A stretch of 64,000 nucleotides of DNA from Petrosia ficiformis (taxonomy: Eukaryota; Porifera; Demospongiae; Haplosclerida; Petrosiidae), in the NCBI GenBank assembly GCA_947044365.1, contig OX345647.1, positions 745,001 through 809,000 of the forward strand, in the 5' to 3' direction. The translations under genes and the position numbers were made by a program. Numbering within the stretch: position 1 is the first letter of the stretch; every line of letters starts with the position of its first letter. The notes below the pieces were generated by a model. That model had not been told where the DNA came from. It worked only from the letters and a program-made list of their open reading frames with translations, and did not search any database. This document shows, piece by piece, positions 38,433 to 51,815 of the stretch.

Positions 38433-39029
38433 ACCAGGATTAATACCACTGAACACAAGTAGTGATGAACTAGAGGTCTTTTGCATATAACTATTAAATG
38501 ATGCTTCACATAGTCTACGACACTGATGTGTTACACTGTAACACCACTGATACAACATACAATGTAACATCAGGACTCACTCAGAATCAAACATATGAGT
38601 TCTTTGTGGTATCATATGGTAATGATGGTACTCCTGTACTACCCAGTGTTAATAGTAGTATTGAGAGTGTGGCATTAAGTAAGTGATAGTAAACATCTTG
38701 TGTATTATAATCACTATATTACTGATTACCTTCAGCACTACCATCAGTGAGTGACCTCACAGCTATTTCTACTAGTAGCACTATTACTCTGACATGGACT
38801 GAACCTGATCCAATCTCTTTTATTGGTTATAGTGCAACATGTCGGTGTTGTAGACTATGTGAGGAATCATTTAATAGTTTTATGCAAAAGACCTCTAGTT
38901 CATCACCACTTGTGTTCAGTGGTATTAATCCTGGTAGTACATGTACTATATCATCATTCACTGGAACATTTGGTATTGAGTCCATTGAATTTGTTAGAAT
39001 AACATTTATTAGCATCCAGACTTCATTAC
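38428..39029. pseudogene. Rearranged block with inverted FN3 exons, copy 1
   Basis: 38433-38540 is a minus-strand piece of the Cys-containing FN3 exon. At 38541 the sequence switches to the plus strand: end of FN3-1 (NTTDTTYNVTSG to the donor after 38680), intron, then the Cys-FN3 exon (about 38734-38995). At about 39000 minus-strand receptor sequence resumes. The minus and plus Cys-FN3 pieces are complementary over about 100 bp and could form a hairpin. Confidence 0.8.
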
Positions 39030-42000
39030 CTGATGGTATGATTGGTATGATTGGGACTGTTTCTTCTCCCTCATACTCCATACCTCCTAATATAAATGTT
39101 ACTGTTATAGAGAATATATAATCCAGGTTTGGGTCTAGTCCATCTATTACTCCCTCTGAAACATTAGCTGAGAAGTTCTTTGATCCTGAATCAACCTGTC
39201 TCTTCACTTCACTAGTACTATAGTAATATACTGTATATCTGTCTACAGCATCAGATTCAATGAGTTGCCATGTTATTCTAACTATAGTATCACTAATACG
39301 AGTGGCTCGAAAACTTGCAACCATAGCTATGAAAACAGAAGAGTTAACATGAAAGTTTATAAATATTATAAAATCTTACGAATATCTGATGTCATAGCTA
39401 TATTGTCTATATCTATCCATTCTCCTGGACCAGCAATAGTATATGCTCTCACACCAACTGTATAACTTGTGTTTGGTAACAGTCCACTTATTATGTGTTG
39501 AGTGTTTGTTATATTCACGTATACAAATGAATCACTGTTGTCAGACTCTCTATAACGTATATCATACATGATGATGATACCATTAGTAATGGAGGGTTGG
39601 TTCCATATGATACTGATTTGATCTACATCTGATCCACTTGACAATAGGTTTGACACCACACCAGGTTCTGAGAGACACAACCATCATATGAAACATGAGC
39701 TAGTAATGAATATACTAACTGACCAGCTTGTTCTGTCTGTTGTATTCGATTATCACTTGTTGGTCCAGTTCCACCATCATTGTATGCTGCTACTGTCACA
39801 GTATAGTTGGTATATGGTCTCAGTTCTGTGAGAGTGTATGATCTGTTCTCTCCTCCAGTGATGTTGATAGTGTCAGAGAATAATGTGTTTGTGTAGTAGA
39901 GTAAGTATCCATTGATGGGTCCATTCTGTCCAGAACAAGGTAATTCATCCCATGAGATATTGAAAGACCTAGCCTCAACTGATGAGAAAACAATATTCTC
40001 TGGAGAAGAGGTAGGTTCTGAGAAAGAAATATCAGAATGGAGTTGTAAAATTCATACGACACCCGAGGATATGTTTATTCATAAAACAGTACTACAAACT
40101 ATTACTTATTTTGTACTAAACCCATAGTCATATGCAAGTACTAAAAATGTGGACGTTCCTATATTAAGTGTTAGGTGTATCAGTGGTACATGGTGTTCAA
40201 TGTTCAATCAGTGTGGTAAAACAGCATAAAAGTTTAAATTGAATTCACACACTTTATAAAATCAAGCTCTTCTCTATAGCTATGTAAGCTTTAAAATTGT
40301 AAGCTGAGAAAATAGCTGTGCCCATCCAAACATTAAAAATCAATTGAACACCCACACAAATTATTCAACCTGATACCCAGATTCATTCATTATTCGTTGG
40401 CCAGTTCTAATTCATAATGTCATTTTTCAACTCACCAGCAGACAGAGTGGTAACATCATTACCACTATCAAACTCAATGTGCTCAGCAACAAATAGTCCA
40501 GTGAAAAATGGGATAATACAGTTACTACCAGGATTAATACCATTGAACACAAGTGGTGGTGAACTAGAGTGCTTTTGATTATAATCATTAAATGATGTCT
40601 AACAAAGTCTACGACACTGACATGTTGCACTATAACCATTTGAAGGGATTGGATCAGGTTCAGTCCATGTCAGAGTAATAGTGTTACTAGTATAAGTAGC
40701 TGTGAGGTCACTCACTGATGGTAGTGCTGTAGGGAATCAGTAATATAGTGATTATAATACACAAGATGTTTACTATCACTTACTTAATGTCACACTCTCA
40801 ATACTACTATTAACACTGAGTAGTACAGGAGTACCATCATTACCATATGATACCACAAAGAACTCATATGTTTGACCCTGAGTGAGTCCTGATGTCACAC
40901 TGTATGTTGTATCAGTGGTGTTTACTAAACTCTGAATATTATCACTACCACTGAGAGAATAGAACACCTCATATCTAGATGATGATCCTGACCAGGAGAG
41001 TTGTACATGATCCACACCTGTACCCAGTCTTGTTAGTAATAGATCAGTGGGTGCATCAGAAACTGTGTAATTATAATTTTAAATGTAATGATGTCATCAT
41101 ATATGAAAGTTAACACAAATTTATAATATGAGTGTTTTGTTATAAAATGTATTTATAATCAACTTTGCTCTGTACCAATGTATATAGACACATTCAAAAC
41201 ACTTGTATGTCCATAGTGAGACATTTAATAACTTTCTCTAGTTTTATTATAAATGAGTTTAATTATCTTCAAGAATAGAAATGTAATACAAGTGTATCAC
41301 TACAAATATGTATTGGTTAGTACAGTTGTATGGAATAGTATAACCTAATTATTAGTCATACAGGTTATTATGTTTGTATGGTGACATAAATTAATTATAA
41401 CTGCACCAATTATAATGTGTAGTATCAATTTCCTTATCTTGTCTAATTAGATGTACAAAAAACATAATAAATATTTTAATTAAGTGATTGCACATATGAA
41501 TTGGTACAAGTGTATATAATAGATTTGGTTTGACTTGAACTCAATATTTTAATAATAATCAGTTAACTAACTAACAACTCTATTCTTATATCTTATTCTA
41601 ACTTAAAGAAATAAAGCTAACTCTTATGTACTTATACAACACTGTTAATAGACAAAGGTACAATAATAATACTACATGACATGTGTTAAATACATAAGTA
41701 AACAAGAAACAGAATACCTAGACAGATAAACACACACATATATATGTTAATTTATAACTTGCATCCTTATAATAGTACTAACCATACATTAGTTATATAT
41801 CCATGTTATTTTTGTAGTGATACTTAATGAGTAAAAGTATACAATGAAATATTCATGTCTTAAATCAATTAATGGTCTTTTTAATTATCTCCAAGTCACT
41901 TTTATTTATATATAGAACATATGCTAAATCTGTCAGTTGCTAACATATTTAATTACTAATTTTCTACTAACCTGATACAAGTAATGATGTACTACCCTCA

Positions 42001-42925
42001 GTAGCAGAGACACCATTAATAGTACCATTCCCTACTCTGGCATTAGAGACAGTACACTGATAGTTACCTCCCTCTCTCATCCTCACTGTCACTGTCACCA
42101 GTGTAGCAGTTCCATCATTCACTACCTCACGAGACAAGTCATCACTTGTTTGAGTAATACTAAATGAGTTTGGTCCTGTACATGTGACATTAGTAGGAGG
42201 TCCATTTGTGACATTGAAGCTCAGGTTGAATATTGGAGGATCAACATATCTTGGTGTGGAGATCAGGGATAATGACATGTCTCCTGGTTTAGGACCAGCT
42301 ATAAAATGAAGTGATATATTATATACTATTACTACACAACTCATCATTAACTCACTATTATCATTGTATGTACTGGTATTATACACTCCTACTACTAGTG
42401 TTCTATCATCAATGATACATTTGTACAGACCCTCATAATCTGATGTTATTGGTGTTGTTGAATTTTCATCTCTGAATAATATAGTATATACGACCTGATC
42501 ATCAGTCTGAAATATTGGGTCTGGTCCAGTGTAATCATTTGTTGTCCTATCATTACTAAAGTATCCAGTCCATACTACAACTTCAGTACCATTAGGATAG
42601 TAAAAGGTTCCATAAGTTCTTTTAATATGATGCATACACCAAATACCTTCAGGATAGTTACTATTACCATTACCACCATCAATATCATCATTCTCAGTAT
42701 CAGGGAATAGTTGAGATGTAATCATATAGTAGTCTGGTAATACTAGTTCAAGATACTCAGCCCACAAATATACAACTATAATAATATAGTATTGAGAATA
42801 TAATACATAACAACTTCATAAAGATTACCTCCTTCTGGTGGTATGGGTCTACTTTGTTGTCCTTGTATTCCTGATAATGAACATACTACTAGTACTATTG
42901 TATTTAATACTGATGATATATTCAT
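39030..42925 (-). pseudogene. Receptor C2: signal peptide, Ig and FN3 exons, with nonsense codon and no TM
   Basis: Exons: 42829-42925 (signal peptide MNISSVLNTIVLVVCSLSG), 42356-42775, 41972-42298, 40784-41062, 40436-40726, 39724-40017, 39380-39667, 39030-39326. The Cys-FN3 exon has an in-frame TAG at 40599-40601 directly after CRRLC, where paralogs have GAG or GAA. The last exon (39030-39326) matches the membrane-proximal FN3 of receptor E, but the stalk, TM and tail exons that should follow are missing; the inverted block and a truncated Ig fragment lie there instead. A secreted product ending at the TAG is possible. Pseudogene status is the simplest reading. Confidence 0.78.
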
Positions 42926-43467
42926 CTTGAACAAGATATCATTAACAGTGATACTCCTGAATGACAATACACCACAAAAATAAAATGTTAAAATAACTAA
43001 TTTATTGGTTAGTACAGTTACATGGCATAGTAATTTAATCGGTCATGTAGGTTATTATGACTGCATGATGATATATATGTACTTGTACTAATTATAATCC
43101 AATAATTGTAGTATCAATTTCCTTATGCTGTCTAATAGATATACAAAAAAGCAGAATAAATATTTTAATTTAATCATTTTAGGTCTCCAAACCTTCTTTG
43201 TGCATCTAATATGAGATATTAGGCATGATAAATATTATTTGATAATAATTGGTACATATATCTTTTACATATTTTAATATATTTAGTACAAAGTAGCTAT
43301 GGTGTTAGATATATGTATCTCCTAAACAACAACTAATTGTTAAATCCTTGCAACTGCACTAACCAATACATTTGTCATGAAACAGTAAATACTCCCACAA
43401 ATTAATAATCAAATATAACTACTATAAACAATGATTTATTTATTCTGCTTCTTGTACATCTAATACC
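42926..43467. other. Spacer upstream of receptor C2
   Basis: AT-rich; 43000-43230 resembles 35165-35440 inside the truncated phosphatase (tttattggttagtacagttaca and the sequence after it). This is another shared segment of the cluster. No gene is seen. Confidence 0.6.
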
Positions 43468-43815
43468 TGTTGCTTGTTTTATATCATCTATAGTGACCCC
43501 TTCTGAAATTTCAACAAGTATCAGACCCTTCTCTTTAAACACATCCTAAACACAACATATACATACATAATCACATGTCTGTTTATACATATGTACACAT
43601 ACCATTTCAGTAATAATACAATCCACACAGTTCTTTCCTGTTAATGGTAGACTACATTCATCTAATATCTTATGACTACCATCCTATAATATATCACTGA
43701 TTAGTTTTATATCATATAATAATAATATCTTTGTTGTATGTTCCAAGGTAACATTCCTAGTTACAAGATACATAGCTCCACCCATTCCTTTTACAATCTT
43801 ACCCTATATCACCAT
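43468..43815 (-). pseudogene. SCOT 3'-exon fragment, copy 2
   Basis: Pieces match KGMGGAMYLVTRN, HTTK, the exon ending [11 protein letters not shown], and GLILVEISEGVTIDDIKQATG. It has an in-frame TAG near the start (MVI*GK) and lost codons around the LVASKGTK position. The TGCSFE end is missing. Confidence 0.75.
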
Positions 43816-44088
43816 GGTAACATGTACATGTACACTGGTATATGAAGATACATCTATACATATGTACATACTCTATAATATTACATCATATTAAACTACT
43901 AAGGATATAGTAAATAATATCATTCACTATTCACAATCAGGAATGAATTAAGTATATATATATTTTGCAATCGTAAACTAAAAACAAAATTCATTTATCA
44001 AAACATGTTAATATACTGATAATATCACAAGTTCAACTGACTAGCTACAACAATGATAATGTATATATAATTATAGTTTATTGTTTAG

Positions 44089-47000
44089 TTAAACAGTTTC
44101 ATAAACATCAGTTTCATCTTGCTGTCCTTCTTGTTGTGTTTGTGGAGATGTTTCTACATGTCCATATGCTATACACTCTTTCATTTCAATATCTTTCCTA
44201 TAATGATATTATATTACATGTATATAATATATCATATGTATGTATGATTATCATATAATTATACTAACTTTGAATCTTCCATTATTTCATATATAGGCTC
44301 TTCGAAAGGTTGAACTGCGGATCTGAAAAATGATAATTATATATATTTTCAATTATTAATATGTCTATCACAAACTTTTGCATTTCTCTTGTATTGTTTT
44401 TATTCTTTTCAATAAACAGTAATACCACAAGAATAATAACCATGATTATTAAAATAATAATAATAATACTCAACACTGATATACCAGCTACTAGACCAGT
44501 AGATCCAGTCTGTGAACCATCAGATGAAGAGATGAGTGATGGAGTTGAACAAGTAGTAGATGATGGAGTTGAACTAGTAGTAGATGATGGAGTTGAACTA
44601 GTAGTTGAACTGTCCATTGTAATCATTATAGTAACTGGAGGTGATCTCTCACTCTCATATTCCACATTATTAATAGTGAAGACACCATACACTTGAAACA
44701 CATACTCAATATCATGTTGTAATCTAGGTAATCCTGTAGAGACTATTGATACTGGGAATATAATAGTTTGAAATGTCTGTTCATTAGTTTGTTTGTATTC
44801 CAGTACATAACTTGTGAGTTCAGTGTAGTTCAGAGGTGTCCAGTTAATGATTACTATATCTTCTAATATCTCAACTATTAGATATTCCATTCCTGTATTA
44901 TAATACCATATTAATAATAGTTATATATACACTAGATATACCTGGTAACAGAGTTGAGGCTTGTATCTCTATCCATTCTCCTGGACCAGCAATAGTGTAT
45001 GCTCTTACACCAATTGTATAACTTATGAAATTTGTTAATCCTGATATGATATATTGTGTGTCTGTTATACCATTCACATATACAAATGAATCACTATTGT
45101 CAGACTCTCTATAACGTATATCATACACAATGATGATACCATTAGGAATGGAGGGTTGATTCCATGTGATACTGATCTGATCTACATCTGATCCACTTGA
45201 CATTAGGTTTGACACCACACCAGGTTCTGAGAGACACACACACATCACATGAAACATGAACTAATGATGAATATACTAACTGACCAGCTTGTTCTGTCTG
45301 TTGTGTTCTATTATCACTTTGTGGTCCAGTTCCAACATTATTGTATGCTGCTACTGTGACAGTGTAGTTAGTATATGGTCTCAGTTCAGTGAGAGTGTAT
45401 GATCTGTTCTCTACTCCAGTGATGTTGATAGTGTCAGAGAATGATGTGTTTGTGTAGTAAAGTAAGTATCCAGTGATGGGTCCATTCTGTCCAGAATGAG
45501 GTACTTCATCCCATGACACAATCATGGACCGAGCCTCAACTGATGAGAAAACAATGTTCTCTGGAGAAGAGGTAGAGAAATATTTAAAATGGAGTTATAC
45601 AAGTCATAATAAACCTGAGGAGATGTTTATTCATAAAAATAATATTACCACTAACAAGCTCAATGGACTCAATACCAAATGTTCCAGTGAGTGATGATAT
45701 AGTACAAGTACTACCAGGATTAATACCACTGAATACAAACTAGAGGTCTTTTGCATAAAACTATTAAATGATGCCTCACATAGTCTACGACACTGATGTG
45801 TTACACTGTAACACCACTGATACAACATACAATGTGACATCAGGACCCACTCAGAATGAAACATATGAGTTCTTTGTGGTATCATATTGTAATGATGATA
45901 CTCCTGTACTACCCAGTGTTAATAGTAGTATTGAGAGTGTGACATTAAGTAAGTTATAATAAGTCATTATATTACTGATTCTCTTCAGCACTACCATCAG
46001 TGAGTGACCTCACAGCTACTTCTACTAGTAACACTATTACTCTGACATGGACTGAACCTGATCCAATCCCTTCTAATGGTTGACGTCATTGTCATAGACT
46101 TTGTGAGGCATCATTTAATAGTTTTATGCAAAATACCTCTAGTTCATCACCACTTGTGTTCAGTGGTATTAATCTTGGTAGTTATTGTACTATAGCATCA
46201 TTCACTGGAACATTTGGTATTGAGTCCATTGAGTTTGGGTATAATATTAGTATCCAGACTACATTACCTGATCGTATTATGATTGGGTCTGTTTCCTCTC
46301 CCTCATACTCTATACTTCCTAATATAAATGTTACTGTTATAGAGAATATATAATCCAGGTTTGGGTCTAGTCCATCTATTACTCCCTCGGAAACACTAGG
46401 TGAGAAGTTCTTTGATCCTGAATCAACCTGTCTCTTCACTTTATTTGTACTATAGTAATATACTGTATATCTGTCTACAGCATCAGATTCAATTTGTTGC
46501 CATGTTACTCCTACTGTAGTACCACTAATACGAGTGACTTGAAAACTTTCAACCATAGCTATGAAAATAGAAGAATTAATATGAAAGTTTATAAATATTA
46601 TAAGATCTTACGAATATCAAATGTCATAGCTGTTTCATCTGTCCATTCTCCTGGACCCGCAATAGTGTATGCTCTCACACCAACTGTATAACTTGTGTTT
46701 GGTAATAGTCCACTTATTGTGTGTTCAGTGTTTGTCGTACCATTCATCATCATGAACACACCAGAACCATTATCAGATACTGTGTAATGTATTTCATACA
46801 TGATGATGATCCCGTTAGGAATGGAAGGTTGATTCCAAGTCATATTTATCTGATCTACATCTGATCCATATGACATTAGGTTTGACACCACACCAGGTTC
46901 TGAGAGACACAAACATCATATGAAACATTAGCTAATAATAAATATACTAACTGACCAGCTTGTTCTGTCTGTTGTGTTCTATTATCACTTTGTGGTCCAG

Positions 47001-50000
47001 TTCCAACATCATTGTATGCTGACACTGTCACAGTGTAGTTAGTATATGGTCTCAGTTCAGTGAGAGTGTATGATCTGTTCTCTCTTCCAGTGATGTTGAT
47101 TGTGTCAGAGAATGAGGTATTTGTGTAGTAGAGTAAGTATCCAGTGATGGGTCCATTCTGTCCAGAACAAGGTAATTCATCCCATGAGACATTAAAAGAC
47201 CTAGCATCAACTGATGAGAAAACAATGTTCTCTGGAGAAGAGGTAGGTTCTGAGAAAGAAATATCAGAATGGAGTTATAAAATTCATACTACACCTGAGG
47301 AGATAGTTATTCATAAACAGTCACGTAAACTTTCACTTATTTTGTACTAAGCCATCTATCTATCACTAAAAATGTGGGTGTAGTATTGTTAGTGGATAGT
47401 CAACAATGTTCAATCAGTGTTGTAAAACTATGTTTTCAGCATAAAATTTAGAAACACTGGTAATGCTGTACTCAAAGTACAAACAAGTTTTACAAATTTT
47501 ATAAACTGAATTTTGATATCTCAGATTTTCTGTGTTGCTAAGCTTTAGAGCTGAGAAAAAGAGCACCCAACCACACAATATTAAACCTGATACCCAGATC
47601 CATTCTTTATCCATTGGTCAGTTCTAATTCATAATATCATTTTCAACTTACCAGCAGAGAGAGTGATAACAATATTATCACTACCGAATTCAATGGACTC
47701 AATACCAAATGTTCCAATGAATGATGTGATAGTACAGTAACTACCAGGATTAATATCACTGAACACAAGTGGTGATGAACTTGAGAGCTTTTCCATAAAA
47801 TCATTAAATGATTCCTCACATAGTCTATGACACCGACGTGTTATACCATAACCATTAGAAGGGATTGGATCAGGTTCAGTCCATGTCAGAGTAATAGTGT
47901 TACTAGTAGAAGTAGCTGTGAGGTCACTCACTGATGGTAGTGCTGAAGGGAATCAGTAATATAGTGATTATAATACACAAGATGTTTACTATCTCTTACT
48001 TAATGTCACACTCTCAATACTACTGTTAACACTGGGTAGTACAGGAGTACCATCATTACCATATGATACCACAAAGAACTCATATGTTTCATCCTGCATG
48101 AGTCCTGATGTCACACTGTATGTTGTATCAGTGGTGTTTACTAAACTCTGAATATCATTACTACCACTGAGAGAATAGAACACCTCATATCTAGGTGATG
48201 ATCCTGTCCAGGAGAGTTGTACATAATCCAGACCTGTACCCAGTCTTGTTAGTGTGAGATCAGTGGGTGTATCAGAAACTGTGTAATTATAATTTCAATT
48301 TAATGATGTGATCACATATGAAAGTTAACACAAATTTATAATATGAGTGTTTTGTTATTAAATGTATTTATAATTAACTTTGCTCTGTACCAATGTATAT
48401 AGACACATTTAAAACACTTGTATGTCCATAGTGAGACATTTAATAACTTTGCATAGCCTTATTATAAATGAGTTTAATTATCTTCAAGAATAGAAATGTA
48501 ATACAAGTGTATCACTACAAATATGTATTGGTTAGTACAGTTGTATGGAATAGTATAAACCTAATTATTAGTTATACAGGTTATTATGTTTGTATGGTGA
48601 CATAAATTAATTATAACTGCACCAATTATAATGTGTAGTATCAATTTCCATTTCTTGTCTAATTAGATGTACAAAAAAACATAATAAATATTTTAATTAA
48701 GTGATTGTACATATGAATTGGTACAAGTGTATATAATAGATGTTGGTTTGACTTGAACTCAATTAATCAGTTGACTAACTATTCTTATATCTTATTCTAA
48801 CTTAAAGAAATAAAGCTAACTCTCATGTACTTATACAACACTGTTAATAGACAAAGGTACAATCATAACAAGTGTTAAATACATAAATAAACAAGAAACA
48901 GAATACCTAGACAGAGAAACACGCACATATATATGTTAATTTATAACTTGCATCCTTGTAATAGTACTAACCATATATTAGTTATATATCGATTATATTT
49001 TTGTAGTGATACTTAATGAAATATTTTTGTTAAAACACTTAAATTAATTAATGGTCTTTTTAATTATCTCCAAACTACTTTTATCTATACTAAATCTGTC
49101 AGTTGCTAACATATTTAATTATTACTTTTCTACTAACCTGATACACTTAATGATGAACTATCCTCAGTAGCAGTGACATCACCAATCTCACCATCCTCTA
49201 CTCTGGCATTAGAGATAGTACACTGATAGTTACCTTCCTCTCTCATCCTCACTGTCACTGTCACCAGTGTAGCAGTTTCATTATTCACTACCTCACGAGA
49301 CAAGTCATCACTTGTTTGAGTAATACTAAATGAGTTTGGTCCTGTACATGTGACATAAGTAGGAGGTCCATTTGTGACATTGAAGCTCAGGTTGAATACT
49401 GGAGGATCAACATATCTTGGTGTGGAGATCAGGGATAATGACATGTCTCCTGATTTAGGACCAGCTATAAAATGAAGTGATATATTATATACTATTACTA
49501 CTATTCATCATTAACTCACTATTATCATTGTATGTACTGGTATTATACACTCCTACTACTAGTGTTCTATCATCAATGATACATTTGTACAGACCCTCAT
49601 AATCTGATGTTATTGGTGTTGTTGAATCTTCATCCCACAATAGTACAGTATATGAGAACTGTTTATTACTCTGAAATATTGGATCTTGTCCAGAGTAAGT
49701 GTTTGTTTGCCTATTATCACTAAATGTTCCAGTGTGTACTACAACTTCAGTACCATTAGGATAGTAAAAGGTTCCATAGGTGTACTTCATATAATGTAGA
49801 CACCAAATACCCTCAATATAGTGATCACTATCACCATCCTTGTCAGTATCAGGGAATTGTTGAGATGTAATCATATAGTAGTCTGGTAATACTAGTTCAA
49901 GATACTCAGCCCACAAATGTACAACTATAATAATAAAGTATTGAGAATATAATACATAACAACTTCATAAAGATTTACCTTCTTCTTCTGTTGGATTGAT

Positions 50001-50072
50001 TCTCTTTTGTCCTTGTATTCCTGATAATGAACATACTACTAGTACTATTATATACACAATCATTCTCCACAT
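44089..50072 (-). pseudogene. Receptor C: receptor-family copy broken by an internal rearrangement
   Basis: N-terminal exons look normal: 49979-50072 (signal peptide MWRMIVYIIVLVVCSLSG), 49520-49924, 49138-49464, 48000-48278, 47652-47942, 46956-47249, 46612-46899, 46268-46558 (E-type membrane-proximal FN3). C-terminal exons are also normal: 45285 to about 45578, 44942-45226, 44376-44892 (FN3, stalk, TM), 44269-44322, 44089-44197 (tail YEIM, YGHV, YETV). Between them, 45580-46265 contains an inverted piece, and the FN3 exon at 45285 has lost its usual acceptor (GAGGTAGAGAAA replaces GAGGTAGGTTCTGAGAAA). Both halves keep open exons, so a spliced product skipping the middle is possible. An A/B-type C-terminus appears fused to an E-type N-terminal half. 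Confidence 0.72.
45580..46265. pseudogene. Rearranged block with inverted FN3 exons, copy 2
   Basis: A minus-strand Cys-FN3 piece (45649-45810) switches at 45811 to plus-strand FN3-1 end and Cys-FN3 exon (to about 46242). The plus-strand Cys-FN3 contains a TGA (AATGGTTGACGT). The junction ttacactgtaacaccactga is identical to that of the block at 38.5 kb, so both derive from one event followed by duplication. Confidence 0.82.
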
Positions 50073-50760
50073 TTTGCAAGTTAGACACACGGCAACAGTA
50101 CTGCTAGCTATAATTATATTCATAGTGGACTCTTAATTAATTTGACATCTTTTATTAATATTCACCCAGTGAATACAGTGATTAATTAATATATAATAAT
50201 AATATACAATACACACTTCACATGACCAACCAACAGGAGGAAAAAAAATGAAAAAAAAAACAAAAAATAATATTACTATATTGATAAAATGCCCCTAAGA
50301 GAAATAAAGCTGATACAAAAAAACCAAAAAAAACAAAAACTAACGACCTCTTAAAAAAGGATTAATAATGAAGGGGCTATGTTATGATTAGATCCTACAC
50401 CTCACCCACCAGGCCTATGTCTAATCTGAAACAAAAAATAAATAAATAAAAGATTCAATGTGTGACATGGTGCCTTTAAGAAAAACAAAATAGCCTAGTT
50501 TGAAGATTAATCCACACTCCTTCTACCAATCAGTGACGATGAGAAAAGGAAATACGGATTAGGAACTCCGAAACAAAAAATAAGTCCTCAGAGAAAATGG
50601 CGGGATGGTGACAACATCCTAGGATTCCAAATTTATAAAACGAAAAATTTTTTTTTCGTGGGCCAGCATGCATGCCCAAACACAGAGACAGCACGTAAGC
50701 AAAATAAAATGAACTACAACAAAAAAATGGAAAGAAACATAATCACTGATATCTCGGACC

Positions 50761-50828
<68 letters not shown>

Positions 50829-51363
50829 AGGAAGGGAGTAAGAGAAGGAGGAGAAAGAGGTTGTCAATATTAAAGTGTATAATTTTGCCTCAAATGACAA
50901 TTTTTGTCAAAGAAGCCAAAATTGACAGTGTATTTTTTTACCAAAAATGGTAATTAAAATGATTATTACTTTCACAATAACCACCCATCACCCTACACTA
51001 CATTGTACTACAGTAATTGGGACGAGCCTGAGGAGCCCCACACTAGTGAGTTGGTGGAGAATTTTCTGTATGTATATATGTATTTATCGTACGTGAGTCT
51101 GTATGTTCTATTAAACCGCAAATGTATTTCAATTTCCTGTTAACTATGCTGCATGTGTATGAAAATGGTTGAGAAGTTGAAGTGCAGGAGAGAATATGAG
51201 AAGGCTAAACAGGATGCATAAGTCACATTTGCCTGCTTTCCCATTTCTTAACACATCAAACTCATTCCTTTTTCTGGGCCATCTTACTACACATGTCTCT
51301 GACCACACCTTCTAGGGCTCGCCCCACAATGATTATCATTCTCTAGTAATAACGATTCTTACA
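50073..51363. other. Non-coding spacer with poly-A-rich DNA
   Basis: Upstream flank of receptor C followed by A-rich, low-complexity sequence and a GA microsatellite. No gene, RNA or transposon end was recognised. Confidence 0.55.
50763..50824. repeat. (GA)n microsatellite
   Basis: About 31 uninterrupted GA dinucleotides. Confidence 0.98.
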
Positions 51364-51499
51364 TTATATTTGATATGTAGCAGTTAGTTTTGTCCGGAGT
51401 TGAGGGGGAAATTGAGCAACAAAAACTTGCCAATTCTGATCTCCAACATTAGCTTTGAACCCATGAAATATCTGAAAAACAAAATAAACATATTGTATT

Positions 51500-51700
51500 C
51501 ACAAAATACACACACATAGGTGTACTCATTAACAGAAAAACAACACATATACACACACAGACATACATGTACATGTACACATTAACAGATAAACACCACA
51601 TATACACACACACAGACATACATGTACATGTACATGTACATGTACACATTAACAGATAAACAACACGTACACACACAGACATACATGTCCATACTATATA
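51500..51700. repeat. TACATGTACACATTAACAGATAAACA minisatellite
   Basis: Three units of roughly 55-65 bp share acattaacagataaacaaca and cacacacagacatacatg. They lie in the transportin fragment intron. A tatacatgta repeat follows at 51920-51990. Confidence 0.8.
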
Positions 51701-51718
51701 CAAATAGTGTTGTTTAGT

Positions 51719-51815
51719 ATATACAGTGGAACCCCTCTTATCCGGGCAATGTGGGACCAAGAGGTGCTTGTATCTCTGAAACTGCTCGTAACTTTGAAAG
51801 CAGCCGAACTTTAAA
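51719..51815. mobile_element. Partial repeat with a MITE-like left end
   Basis: tacagtggaacccctctta followed by tccgggcaatgtgggacc resembles the terminal repeat of the element at 13649. No matching right end was found nearby, so this is a fragment or a related repeat. Confidence 0.4.

Noticed and set aside
34100..42925. One single receptor phosphatase gene with Ig/FN3 ectodomain and PTP tail
   Set aside because: Between the parts lie an inverted block, a half Ig exon and a truncated intron, and the TM and KNRY exons are missing; the pieces belong to different ancestral genes.
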